A program made the translations under genes and the position numbers. Shown piece by piece: positions 46,980 through 59,287 of a stretch of DNA of 64,000 nt. Under the pieces are notes generated by a model. The model had not been told where the DNA came from and did no database searches. It saw only the letters and a program-made list of their open reading frames with translations. The stretch covers positions 230,844,779 through 230,908,778 of the forward strand of contig NC_089494.1 in assembly GCF_036850765.1 (NCBI RefSeq), given 5' to 3'. This stretch comes from Saccopteryx bilineata (Eukaryota; Chordata; Mammalia; Chiroptera; Emballonuridae). Positions within the stretch are counted from its first letter, which is position 1. Each line of letters begins with the position of its first letter.

Positions 46980-47525
46980 CAAATAGACTTACGACCTATG
47001 CAACTTAACGACCATTCGACTTTACGAACACAATCGCTAGCCACGACTGCTCTGCGTCTGGCAGCGCAAGCGTTGCCCAGCTGGGTGTACAACAGTGCGG
47101 ACCAGCTTCTGGCAGCACTACCATCTCTGCGTGCACCATTTCAACTGTTATCCCAGACTCGGTACAGCAATTTGTGTTTTGTGTCTTGGATATTTTTCAT
47201 CAAAGCCCTCCCAAGATGTCTACCAAGAGGAAATTGTCTTTGCAAATAATAAACTAGTTGTACTGGTAATGCAGTGTTTTACTTAAACCTGACAAATGTA
47301 AAAATAAGAAACAAAATGGTGTAGAGATGATACAAATGGCATAAAATGAACAAAGAAAATTATGATATATAACAATAATGAAAGAAAATTATAATAAAAT
47401 ATGACTTAAAGATTTTCATAACATCACTTCACAGTACTGTACATATAGCCTACTCAACTTACAACCAAATTGTGTTACAACCGGTCTGACAGAACCAATC
47501 GTGGTCGTAAGTCAAGCAATAGCTG
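46980..47525. mobile_element. Tigger-like (Tc1/mariner) non-autonomous transposon
   Basis: Ends share a 'cttacgacc' subterminal core in inverted orientation (46988-46996; 'ggtcgtaag' at about 47504-47512). TA flanks both ends (46978-46979, 47526-47527). An ATG at 47216 opens a short Lys/Arg-rich frame (MSTKRKLSLQII) that may be the start of a deleted transposase. 546 bp, otherwise non-coding. Confidence 0.75.
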
Positions 47526-48074
47526 TACTTAAAACTCAGGAGAGAGGTTTGAGCTGAGAGGACAAGAGTTTAGGAGTCATTAGTGTATATGTTGGTCTGA
47601 AATAGAAAGAGTAGATGAGCGTAAGGGGTGGGGGGGCAAGTAGGTGTGAAATGCAAAGGGAGGAGACAGGAATAAAGATGATACACGTTCAGGACATTTA
47701 AAGGGCAGGTTGCAAAAGCAGTTTTGATGGCATCTGCCCTTCTTTGAGACCCAGAGGAGTTGTGGGAAATGGCTCAGCCGAACCTACCTTTTAACAATAA
47801 TACAGACTAAGGAATACAAAATCTGCTACTGTAGTAGTACTTCTTGATCTTTCATGTTTTACCCCATTTGATTATGAAACAGGCCAGTACCCTACTAGAC
47901 AGAGAGAATCAAAGGGAGTCACAAGGGACTCAGGAAAACCGTATGAGAAAAAATGTCATTCATTGCATTCTATAGGAAATAAATAATGCATATAAATAAA
48001 CATTGCTTGTTTTAAAGGTTAGATTTTATTGGTTTATAACTCAAGTTAATTTGTAATGACAACTGTCATCTGGT

Positions 48075-48248
48075 TCTAATAGTAATAGTAATATCAGTAA
48101 CAATAATAATAACTAACACATTACATGCATGCTGGCTGTCAATTGCTGTGGTAAGTGCTTTATAGCCTCTGTCACATTAATTTTAAGCACAACTTAATGG
48201 GTATATACTATTATCCTTGTTTTACAGGCAAGGAAACTGAGGCTTATC
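48075..48248 (+). repeat. MIR
   Basis: Sense MIR: 'gtaagtgctttatagcctct', 'ctattatccttgttttacag', 'gcaaggaaactgaggcttat'. Confidence 0.85.
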
Positions 48249-49104
48249 ATTTCATTATATTTTTCAATGAAAAATATCATTTCAGGATATTTTTTTTAAA
48301 TAAAAATAACCTTGACAGTATATTTTTGCAAGAATAAATGAAGATGCTTTTAGCAATGAAGAAAATATCTTCAGGGGCATTAAATTAATCCAACTTTTTA
48401 CATTGCAACTGGGAGTCTCATTAAGATTAGTTTTAATGACAACAAAATAAGCAAACTAATAGTAATGTTTATTGCAGAAAAGAGAATGGACTTTCAGACA
48501 CCAAGTCTCATGAGAGTGAGTCATGTCACTAACGTTGTATGTCCATTTTGGCAGTTGGTACCCGGTCGGATGCCCCAGGGCAGTTCTGCCTGGCAGGCTG
48601 AACCCTGGTCTATTTTTATTCCTATTTTGGATACTCTGCTCATTTGCTGCCCAATTTCCTCTCCTTTATCCTGTCCCTCTCTGTTCCTCCTTCTCATCTC
48701 ATTGCCAACTTACCACTTTCATGGTGGGATATGGGTCTGTCTGTGACTTTGTTTATTTCATATCTTGTGCCTGACTGTCCCAATTCTTTCCAGTCCTGGC
48801 ATGGTCCTTGAAATTATATCAACTGAAATGTCTACAACCAGCAATCATAAAATATAATAGACTGTCTCTTTTCCCCCTATATTTAAATGTATTGCAGATG
48901 CTTTATTTTTTTATGTTGTACCATGCCTCATATAGTTCTAATAGATTAAACATGAATGATTAAAATACTCTAGAAATTTGTTACTCGGTTCCTGGTCCCA
49001 TTTTAAAATATTGTACAGGAAAAATGCCATCAGATTTAAAAAATAAACAATTAAAAGCAACTAGTCATTTAACTTAACAAGGTTGGGTTTAATTATGTTG
49101 TAGG

Positions 49105-49350
49105 AGAGAAGTTAGTTGTTGAAAGTACAGCTTTCACAGTGTTGGACAAGGATTGGGGGCAGTGAATGAAAGGCCTGAATGAAGGATTTCTTGGCTGGAG
49201 GAGTCCAAGCTGGTTAGAGAGGAAATGAGGGCTGAGAAAGCGGGAGGGGGCCTTTGAAGCTACGAAGAGGGGTCTGCGTTTGATAAGGAGAATAATAGTG
49301 GGGCCGCTTGCGGGGAGGAATGACCTGGTCAAAGCTGTGGGTGAGCAGAA
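49105..49350 (-). repeat. Possible L2 fragment
   Basis: GA-rich sequence with 'ctttgaagctacgaagaggg', 'gtctgcgtttgataaggaga', 'ggaatgacctggtcaaagct' in the order of antisense L2. The 158-residue minus frame at 49093-49569 shows no domain. Confidence 0.5.
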
Positions 49351-49767
49351 AACATTTTTTATGAATTGGTAAAATTGAATATGTACTATTTTCACATGCC
49401 TGCGTTGTCTATTAGCGCCATTGTCGTTGCTGTGAAAAACCATGAAAGATATTACAATGGAAAATAAATGAGAAATATCCATGGTTCTGAGATTCTTAGT
49501 TTCTACACAAAACATTACTTCTCCTTTAAGCAAATCAGACACAACCTCTCTTGTTCTAAAGGAAGGCATTTTTTGGTCTTGCCAATTTACTTTTTAAAAA
49601 TGTGCTTTAGTTCCGCTTTTCAGTATTACGTATTTCTATTAGAATTTGGTTTATAATGTCAGTTACAACTAATGGATATCTCTCTACTTTCCATGGTAAT
49701 GAGTGAATTCTCTCTATATATTTTCCAACACATTATTCTTAAAGTTAACATTTCATTATTTAAAATG

Positions 49768-49955
49768 TTTTTATTGATTTTAGAGAGAGAAAGGGAAAGG
49801 GAAAAGAGAGAGACCTGCAGAGAGAGAAACATTGATTTGTTGTCGTACTTATTTATGTATTCATTGGTTGATTCTTGTCTGTCCCTGACCAGAGAACCTG
49901 CAACCTTTATGTATCAGGATGATGCTCCAACCAATTGAACTATCTGGTCAGGGCT
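49768..49955 (-). mobile_element. SINE family C
   Basis: Antisense: 'gagagagaaacattgatttg', 'tgtattcattggttgattct', 'aaccaattgaactatctggt' and 'cagggct'. Confidence 0.88.
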
Positions 49956-51689
49956 CCTTAACATTTAATTTTTAACAAGGGTGAAAGTGGCTTTACTTTC
50001 ACTTGCTTTTTAGTAATATTTGTAAAACAGCAACTTTTTTGTGGATTAATTGAAGCCATTTTTTTACGTTGATGCACAGAAACAAAGTGCTTATTATCTG
50101 TATTAGAAAATGAAAACATTTCTAATAGCTGCATTTAGTTATATACTATAACTGCACTGCAAGTAAACATACATGAATAATATATAAATTTATGAAACAT
50201 ATTTATAAAATATATCCAATTTACATATTATAAAGTATATCTATGAATAAAAATGTATAGGATATGATGAAGGACTACAATACCCAGGCAACAGCTTTAA
50301 TTGTGTTTCTGACAGAGAAGAAAAGTCTTTAAGTGCTTTTTGGCTCATAACATCATGTTGACTCAGAGCCTTTTGAATCGCAGAAGTTATATACATAAAA
50401 CTTTTATAGTTATAGCTCAATCTTTGTCCATTGATACAGCTTCATTGTTTGCCTTTTTTCTTCCAAAATCACGCAATGAAACCAAAGTTTAGGTGTGTAA
50501 AAGCTCAAGAATAAATCGGATATTGGAAGATCATAGTTGTTCGCACTGAGCACTGAATGAAGACTGAATGAGTCATTGACTAAACTGAACAGATGTTGGG
50601 AGCAAGTTGGCACAATGTAATGAACCTCATTCTCATTATATATCATTGGATTACTCTTTAGTGCCTCCAAGGGGAGATGTGCTTTTTAAATAACCAATTT
50701 ACTACTAGGGAGCAACATAAACATTAGGGAAAATAGAGTACTACATTTAGTTTAATTGAGTATGTCAAATGACAATTTGAATAGCTTCCTTAAAATTCAG
50801 ATGTTGAAAGTCTTCTACTGCTTTCCTTTCTCTTCAGGGAGGATCCTTCATGCCAAACAGTTGCAAAGTTTTAGTCTTCTCTCCAAGGCTCACTAGAGGA
50901 AGCTTAAACAATTTTCCTTGGCAAACCCATTCCAATCTGTCATATGTCTAAAAGGAGGGAATGTCTGCTTCATATTACAGTGTAAGTCTTTCTTTGCGTT
51001 AGTCCTTAGTGGAGAAGAAAAGGCTCTTGGGCACCTTCCTCTATGAAATCCCTCTTTCTATGTCTGAGGAATACTATGAAAATGATGATCATGGAACTAT
51101 TATCATCAGGAAGTCCTTACATAAAGCCAGATACGCGTTGGTGTGTTCTTTTTCTGATTGGTTATTTCTTGGTTCCATGATTCTGAAATTAAGGATGTTT
51201 CCCAGGGAAGATGGTGATATGTTTTCAGTTTCTGGTAGTCAGCAGATTTTGATGGCAATATTTGCTGCTTCTTTCACTTAGAGTACTTTGTTTTTTTCCT
51301 TAGTGTTTTGTGTTTTAGTTATGCTAACTGAAATAAATTGTATCATTTAATTTTATGACTGACTGCCTTAGTTCTCTTCACTGTTTTTATTTATCCAAGA
51401 CTATTTAGAATTCTAAGTCTTTGAGAATTCTCCTCTTCTTTCTTGCATTATCCCAATGACTACTGAGGAACATAATGATCTTGAAGCTAGGATGCTGAAA
51501 CATCATTTAAAAATATTAATCACAATAGCAACATTTAAAACATATATGATTGTTCTTTTGAATTCTCTTATTTCCATTCAGTTTTGACTGTATTGACAAT
51601 AGGTTAACAAATTTACTTGAAATTTGATTTGAAATTATACCCATCATTTTATTTTAGCCAAAGAGTTTGTCACTTTGTTCTAGATTAGG

Positions 51690-51925
51690 TGCCAGCAAAC
51701 TATAGCTCATGAACCAAATACAACCTGCAGCTGTTGGGTTTTTTTTTTTTATAAATAAAGTTTTATGGAAACACAGCTATGCTTGTTCATCTATGTTTTC
51801 TGTGGCTGCTCTTGCTCTACGGTGGCATAAGTGAGTAGCTGCAACAGAGATTATATGCATTGTAAAGCCTAAAAAGTTTTCTATCTAGACCTTTATGGAA
51901 AATGTTTGTCAACCTCTGCTATAGA
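51690..51925. repeat. Ancient hAT-type repeat
   Basis: 'ggtgccagcaaactatagct', 'aaataaagttttatggaaac', 'acagctatgcttgttcatct', ending 'aaaatgtttgtcaacctctg': a common placental hAT fossil, well diverged. Confidence 0.75.
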
Positions 51926-51944
51926 TTGATTCATGTTTGCTTAA

Positions 51945-52090
51945 CAGCACTGATTTGAATGTTAGAAAACCTGGGCTCCCATCGTGCCATTGCATTCTAA
52001 TTAGTTTTGTGACTTTGGCCAATCGTGTTGACTCTCTGACCTAGTTTGCTGATCTGTAGGATGGGGAGGCAGGACTGTATGAAAGGTAGC
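51945..52090 (-). repeat. MIR
   Basis: Antisense: 'aaaacctgggctcccatcgt', 'agttttgtgactttggccaa', 'agtttgctgatctgtaggat'. Confidence 0.7.
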
Positions 52091-52289
52091 CTCTTCTAGT
52101 TTTAAAATTCAGAAAATCTAATTAACATTATTTTACCTAAAATAATTTAAAGTTGAGTTTTTATTTTTTTTCTTACAGATAAAATGTTGGGCTTCCAATA
52201 ATAATAATAATAATCCCTTTTGGGTATATTATTAATAGTATTCATACCCAAATTTTCACTAAATATTTAATGATGTAAAAATAATAATA

Positions 52290-52862
52290 TAGTTTGCTTA
52301 TTTGAGCTCTATATGTGCCAAGTCAGGAGGAAGGTACTTTACCTTATCTCTCTCTCTCTCTCTTTTTTTTTCCTGAAGTGAGAAGTGGAGAGGCAAAGAG
52401 ATGGACTCTCACATGCGCCCGACTGGGATCCACCCGGCATGCCCACTAGGGGGCGATGCTCTGCCCATCTGGGCTGTTGCTTCACTGCAATTGGAGCCAT
52501 TCTAGTGCCTGAGGCAGAGGCCATAAAGCTGTCTTCATTGCCCAGGCCAACTTTGCTCCAGTGGAGCCTTGGGTGCAGGAGGGGAAGAGAGAGATAGAAA
52601 GAAAGGAGAGGGGGAAGGGTAGAGAAGCAGATGGACACTTCTCCTGTGTGCCCTGGCTAGGAATGGAATCTGGGATTTCTACATGCCCAGCCGATGCTCT
52701 ACCACTGAGCCAACTGGCCAGGGCCTTACCTTATCTCTTTAACCTTCAAAATGCCTCTGCACAGTGGGTGTGAGTGTTCACACAGTGGGAGGAGCTGGGA
52801 TTTGAACCCAGTTCTGATGGTAAAGTTCTGTGCTCTTTCCACTACAGCAACACTGTTTTTCA
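52290..52862 (+). repeat. MIR split by a SINE
   Basis: Sense MIR halves: 52290-52351 ('tgagctctatatgtgccaag') and 52739-52862 ('gctgggatttgaacccagtt', 'ctgtgctctttccactacag'). Confidence 0.75.
52352..52725 (-). mobile_element. SINE family A inside MIR, perfect target-site duplication
   Basis: Antisense full-length copy. TTACCTTATCTCT flanks it at 52339-52351 and 52726-52738. CTCF-like motif CCACTAGGGGGCGA at 52443-52456. Confidence 0.95.
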
Positions 52863-54504
52863 TTGGCCAGCTCTAGTTTAATTCAGTCATTTGAATATAA
52901 GATAGCATCTCACTTATCCACAGGTTGCCACTCAGATTGGTGGATAAAACTACTGGTGCAGGGTTCTCTACACCTGTGAGGATGGTGACTGCTGAGACCG
53001 AGTGTACGGGAACAGTGGTTCATCCTCAAGGGCCAGAACCTAAAGCAGGCAGCAGTCTGAGGCAGCTTAGCACAGGGACAGAGTCACTCCAGGAGTCTTC
53101 CGGTAGTACTGGCAAGTTTTTGCTGCTCATCATAAAGACAGCAAGGAAGTGTTCAAAATTAGCACATTTAGTTTAAGAAGGGAGTATTCTATTTCACAAA
53201 ACTCTAATGAAATTATGACAAAGATTAAAAATGTTAAACAGATCCACTTCAGTTATTTGAATTTTTTGCTATGTAGAATATTTCCTTCCTTAAAAGGGCC
53301 GAACAAATGAAATACTGCCACGTCCAGATTATTTAGGAAATCTTTCTCCAGATTTCCAGCTAGGCCATCGCACTGGTCTTCGTTGTCTTATTCATTGTTC
53401 ACTCTCTGAAAACAGTGCTCTAGAGATAAGGACCTAATTAAAAGTCTGACTCCTTGGTTTCCCTTAAATTTTCTCCACACCCAATTAAGTTTTAGTAGTT
53501 TCCATTATCTCTTTTTATTCCCTGTGGCTTTATAGAAAGTTTTATTTTATTCCTTTTATTCTTTTTACTTTTTTTAAGGTAGCAGCCCATTTTCTTTCTC
53601 AATTTTTAAAAAAATCACTTTGCCCTGATCCACTCTGTATAATCAATTACAAGGTCAGTGTTGCAGAAAGTAAACTTATTTCTTCTAATACCAGGCTCTT
53701 GCAAGTTTGGAAGAGAGTGGATTTGGTGGCTCTTTCTTTTATATTTCTCTCTTGTACAAAATCCTTCTTTCTTCTTTCTGATGAACAGACATTTCCCTCT
53801 GTGTTGATTCTCTAACTCATCATTTCTATAGTAATTGCCTACTTTGGTGAATATTTTAACACCTCACACATTTTTTGTGGTAATGGTTTACATAATTTAT
53901 TTTCAGAAAAATACTGTAACGATTTTTGGAAGCTGAGCGATGTAGGGACATTTAACTAATTTATCCCTCATACTGCTGTGTATGGGGGAGGGGGATCAGG
54001 GGAAGGAGGGTTGCTGTCTACTCAAAATAAATTCTTTCTTTGTTTTGCTGTCTATACTGATCTCATGATCAGTTGAATAATGTAATAACAAAGAAATTAA
54101 ATTTAAGAAAAGTTCACTTGGTGTCGGACACTGTGCCTAATGGTTTCCATATATTGTCAGTATTCACTATAGAGTAGGCTATATTTTCAAGGTATATTTG
54201 CAAATTAGTTATTTTAAACATGAAATATGTATATTTTTCACTGAAGCAATGTTGTGATTATATTTCAAAGCCTGGGGTGGATTACTGAAGCCTATGAGAC
54301 TCAGAGCTGACGTGTGTCGATGAATACTTCTGTGGGAAGGTACACCTGAGTCCTCATCGGGACACGTGATGGACCCACCTTCTTCCTGGGTCCTTACTTT
54401 CATTCCAGAGATGTGACTTTATTCTCAGATCTTCCTTATGGACAGATGGATACTGAGAATGACCCGTCCCCAGGTTCAAACCATTTGGATTAGTTATGGA
54501 CCAA

Positions 54505-54960
54505 TGAACATGCTGTAACAGAAGAGATCCTGAAATACAGTGGCTTAAAGAAAATAACATTTTATTTATCTGTTAGGCAATAGATCCAAGATGAATTTTC
54601 CAGTTTGCCAGATCAGGCTTGCTTTAGGAAGTCATCCAAAGACTTGGGTTCTATCTATTTTTTACTTCAGCAATTCCTAGACCAGAGTCCTTATCTGAAT
54701 TACTGAAGCTGACTGAGTTTCTATCTGTTTCAGCATATACGAGGGCAGAGAGGGAAAGTATAGAGTAGAAAGTCCCTTTTAAGCAGGCAAAGTAGAAGAC
54801 AAATCTGCTTTTATGATGTTGTGGAGAACTTAGTAACACGGCCACGCCTATCCACCGAGGGGCTGGGCGATGTGTTCTTTAGCTGGGTGGCCGTGGATGC
54901 TCCTTGCACTCCATTGCTATAAAGAGGTGGAGCGTGCAGAGGGTGAACAGCATCAGCACC
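54505..54960 (-). repeat. Possible LTR remnant
   Basis: 'gaaatacagtggcttaaaga' followed by 'ataacattttatttatctgt' resembles the 3' portion of an antisense LTR; the rest is uncertain. Confidence 0.3.
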
Positions 54961-55079
54961 TGCCTTATTGCAGTGGTGGTTCCCGTGTGTAGACAGTGAC
55001 TCCAATAGAATGGAAAGTGCTGGGTGTGGCAGAAGAGATATGGTTAGAGAATGGATCCGGTGACCCAGGAGTTAGATTT

Positions 55080-55730
55080 TGAGGAACCATGAGATGCTGG
55101 GACCCCTGCCGTGCCGTTATAAGTGCTCAGAAGGACTCGCCATAGGCTTTCATCCCCATCTCATCCTCTCTGCTTTTCTTTTTCCTTTGGAAGGCTCAGA
55201 GCAGGGCTGGCTTCACCGGCTGGTGGTCTGTGCAGTGGCACAGGCCCCTGCACCCAGATGGGTACCAAGCTTGGTCTAATGCTCTGCTGTCATTGTCTTG
55301 AAATTCTGAACAACTTTATCTTTATACTTGTGTTTCGTGAGTGAGGTTTGATGGAACAATGGAGCCTGGGTGTGAGTGACGGGCTGGCCTTAGGAAGTTA
55401 GGCGGTAGCGTGTGGACATGTGGGCATGTGCCAGCTGGCACAATGGCAGGCAGTGGAGGTGCTGAGCAATTGGCCTGAGGACTGTCCGACACCACAGGGC
55501 CCCAAGGTGGCCGCACCAGGACCTGGGCCCAGACTGGTGGCCGTGACGGTGCTATAGTTATCGAAGCAACAGCAGAAGCAGTTTTGGAGGGTGGTGTGGT
55601 GGCTGAGGCCCCAGAACAGAGGAGGCGCTGCACGGGGGGACCTGTGGGAAGCCAGCTTGGCTGGCTGTCCCCACAGCATTTCTTTCCCTGCGGCATCTGC
55701 ACAAACATTAACTCTCCAGCCTGCACCCGA
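55080..55730. other. GC-rich intronic block, unclassified
   Basis: Clearly richer in G and C than the flanks. 'cttgaaattctgaacaactt' then 'gatggaacaatggagcctgg' is reminiscent of an old interspersed repeat; 55380-55700 has several short open frames on both strands (up to 134 residues) with no recognisable domain and no splice-supported exon. Confidence 0.35.
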
Positions 55731-56353
55731 GACAGAGGCTGCTGGTGCTTGGGCAGACTTTGTTAGTCAAGTATCACACAATAAAAGCATATACATGAGC
55801 ACTGCAATAAAGCATTTATTAGGGAGTTATTAGAATTCTTCAAAGATTTTAGATTCCTAGGTTTTAAATGCAAAATATTACAAAGTGAGTATTCACAGTC
55901 TTAGAAATAGAAACTATATTTAACTATTGTCAGTGGAAAAGAACTCTTTCATGGGAGCTTTGGATGAACCATTAATTAACAAGGAAGATAATATAAAATG
56001 AAACTTCCTTAAAATTGGCAATTCAGCAATAGCATGCATAAACAGGCATTTTGAATTATATACAAAATTTGAAGCCACTTTCAAATTTTTGTATGATCTC
56101 CATAATTAACAAAAAAAATAGAAGAAATATTGAAATGCTATTGTATAAATGTATATTTAAAATTAATTTCAGACTTCCACTAAACTGATTCATATGAAGA
56201 GTTAAATCTATTAAAATTACTCCATGGGAACTATCAGTTCTAGACATATTGATATTTGTCCTTTGGAATAATTGATCAGAAATTTATCCTAGTTTGTCAC
56301 AGTCAATAAAATACTCTTAATGGCATTTAAAGTTGCATCTGAAAAATATGCTT

Positions 56354-56587
56354 ATTTTTTTCTTCTTTTCCAAGTGAGAGAAGGGAAGATAGAGGGAAAG
56401 ACTCCTGTCTGCACCCTGACTTAGATCCACCCGGCAACCCCCATCTTGGGCCAGTTCTCTGCCCATCTGGAGCCATGCTGGCAACCAAGCTATTTTTAAC
56501 ACCTAAGGAGGAAGCTCCTTAGAGCCATACTCAGCACCTAGGGCCAACACACTCGAACCAATTGAGCCATGGCTGCTGGAGGGGAAG

Positions 56588-56624
<37 letters not shown>

Positions 56625-56737
56625 GGATGGAGAAGCAGAAGGTCACTTCTGCATATCCTGATATCCTGACCGGGAATCAAACCCAGGACTTCCACACATT
56701 GGGTCGACACTCCACCAGTGAGCTACCTGGCCAGGGC
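56354..56737 (-). mobile_element. SINE family A, old subfamily, with (GA)n tract
   Basis: Antisense copy from 'ccaagtgagagaagggaaga' to 'tacctggccagggc', including a GA microsatellite at about 56588-56622. Confidence 0.92.
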
Positions 56738-56845
56738 AAAGATGTCCTTGTGAAATAAAAATTAACAAAATTTTTTAGCAACCTTGCATTTTTGTTGAGT
56801 TTCTGATACCATTTTCAATTATAAAGATTGAAAAATAATGTTGCT

Positions 56846-57211
56846 GGCCCTGGCCAGTTGGCTCAGCAGTAGAGCATCGGCCCAGCATGTGGAAGTCCGG
56901 GGTTCGATTCCTCCCCAGGGCACATAGGAGAAGCACCCATCTGCTTATCCACTCTTCCCCCTCTCCTTTCTCTCTGTCTCTCTCTTCCCTTCCCACAGCC
57001 ATGGGAGCAAAGTTGGCCCGAGTGCTGAGGATGGCTCCATGGCCATCACGTCAGGTGCTAGAATGGCTCTGGTTGCAGCAGAGTGACGCCCTAGATGGGC
57101 TGAGCATCGCCCCTTGGTGGGCATGCCGGGTGGGTCCCAGTCAGGCTCATGAGGGAGTTTGTCTGCTGCCCTCACCCCGCCTCTCACTTCAGAAAAATAC
57201 CCCCCAAAATA
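56846..57211 (+). mobile_element. SINE family A, full length, target-site duplication
   Basis: GGCCCTGGCCAGTTGGCTCA head, B box GGTTCGATTCC. AATAATGTTGCT flanks it at 56834-56845 and 57212-57223. Its CTCF-like motif is decayed. Confidence 0.95.
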
Positions 57212-58901
57212 AATAATGTTGCTAAAAGTAGACCTTTTGATGTGTGAATAACTAAATTTACAGAAAAGAGAGTCAGTTATTTATTGTATCATTAAATTAT
57301 GATACAAAACTCACATTTTTGGGGGGTGCAATTTGTAAGTTTATGTTGTTTTTCATATATTACTGTTATGGTTATTATGTTTTATAAGTAATAAAATATT
57401 TTTAAAGGAAATAAATTATATTTTTGCCCCCTTCTTTGGACCCTGCTGTTCCCATGTGGACCTGTGGTTCTCCAGAGCCTTTGTCCAGGGGTATCTTTGC
57501 TGAGGACCACAAGTTTTTGATTCTACCCTTTGCTACTTTTTCATTCTAGTTTTTTATACCACTTAAAAAGATAAATCTATGACGTACTATCTTGAGGTAA
57601 TGGCTTTCTCTTAGGACTCCTGTAAAGCCTAGGGCTTATGCCGTAGCCAACACTGAGCCCTCTGCTGACAGCCTCCGGGATTCGTGGTTGAATAGATGCA
57701 GAGTCCCCAGGAACTGCCTTCTCATCGAGGACTTTTAGCTGAAGTTAAATGAGGAACACCAAACCGAGGAATTTCAGCTGGGAAATATTTTAGGCAAGGA
57801 AACCTCCCAGAAAGCCCTTAGAATCAAGCCACATTTTATAAAGCATTTGGCCTCCTTTTTTGTCTATACTTTGTAAATGGCCCTGGGATGGCAGGGGCAA
57901 AGTTTTCTTAGGAGAGTTGCAGAGAAACTGGGCAGTTTTCTTCAGAGCTCTTAGAATGGAGACATTCAGAACTGATGATACCAGCGGTTCAGGGGAACTT
58001 CTCTGCAGTCATAGAGAGTGGCATTTTAATCTGTGTGCCTGGGTAAGACATTCTGACAGGCACCGGTAACCAGATTATCTTGTAATGAGATCACCTGCTG
58101 TAAAATCCATTTTGATTTCACAGAAATCACATTATGTGTAAATTGCAGTTCTAAAAAATGTATACAAAGCCATTTGAAATAACACTGGCTGAGTTAAAAC
58201 TGTATTTCTGAAATTATTGATTGTTATTAGAATGGAAATGTCAGCCTGAAACAAACACACAGAAGACGCTTCCGTGTTCCCCACACGTTGGACTATGAGG
58301 AATCGTACTTTGGTGTCTGTATTTAAAATGCAAAATGAATTTTAAAAGAAATGTGATTTTATTTTAACACAGATACTGAAAACACATAAAATACAATTGT
58401 TTTCCCGTACTGTCACACACCTGGATACTTCCCACAAGTAATGTACATACAACATATTATGGGTTCTGTGGTTTCATTTAAGATGTGGTCTCCCCCTGGT
58501 GGTTGATGTTTAGAAAGGTACTGGCCTGAAATTAATCACTATATTTCTTCTCTTTGGTCTTTCTCTGAAACTTAAATCTTGAAAACATCTCGAGAGTCCT
58601 TTTATTCTATTCCATTAAATACAATCAGCCTATGTAGTTTATATTTTGACCATTTCAGCCATATGGGAAGCTTTAGTATTTTAACAACAACAACAACAAA
58701 AATCAGTCCATCTATAGTCTTCTCCTATGGCCAGATCAAAATTAATTTTTACTATTAAGACACTGATTTGATTTCCCTATCTCTGTGACCTTTTTAGTGT
58801 TATTTTGGCCAGAACGTGTCTCTTAACTTGGGTCTTGGTATTTTTCATCTGTTCTCGAAAGGCTCTGGGTTGAATGAAATGTTTATGTAGCCCACATTTA
58901 T

Positions 58902-59287
58902 TTATTTATTTTTTTCTGAAGCTGGAAACGGGGAGAGACAGTCAGACAGACTCCCGCATGCGCCTGACCGGGATCCACCAGGCACACCCACCAGGGGCCA
59001 CTCTCTGCCTACCAGGGAGCGATGCTCTGCCCCTCCGGGGCGTCGCTCTGCCGTGACCAGAGCCACTCTAGCGCCTGGGGCAGAGGCCAAGGAGCCATCC
59101 CCAGTGCCCGGGCCATCTTTGCTCCAATGGAGCCTTGGCTGCGGGAGGGGAAGAGAGAGACAGAGGAAGGAGGGGGTGGGGGTGGAGGAGCAAATGGGCG
59201 CTTCTCCTATGTGCCCTGGCCGGGAATCGATCCCAGGTCCCCCGCACGTCAGGCCGACGCTCTACCGCTGAGCCAACCAGCCAGGGC
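58902..59287 (-). mobile_element. SINE family A, duplicated-motif subfamily, target-site duplication
   Basis: Low-divergence antisense copy. ATGTAGCCCACATTTAT flanks it at 58885-58901 and 59288-59304. Shows the same tandem 21/22-bp duplication (58987-59007 and 59008-59029), though both CTCF-like motifs have changes. Confidence 0.96.

Noticed and set aside
49093..49569. 158-residue minus-strand frame as a gene
   Set aside because: Overlaps an L2-like GA-rich segment, with no domain or splice support.
51009..51281. 90-residue frame starting MEKKRLLGTF as an exon
   Set aside because: No domain recognised, no corin similarity, no convincing flanking splice sites; length is within chance.
55322..55726. 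134-residue minus-strand frame in the GC-rich block as a gene
   Set aside because: Low-complexity Pro/Ala/Ser composition, overlapping frames on both strands, and no known domain.
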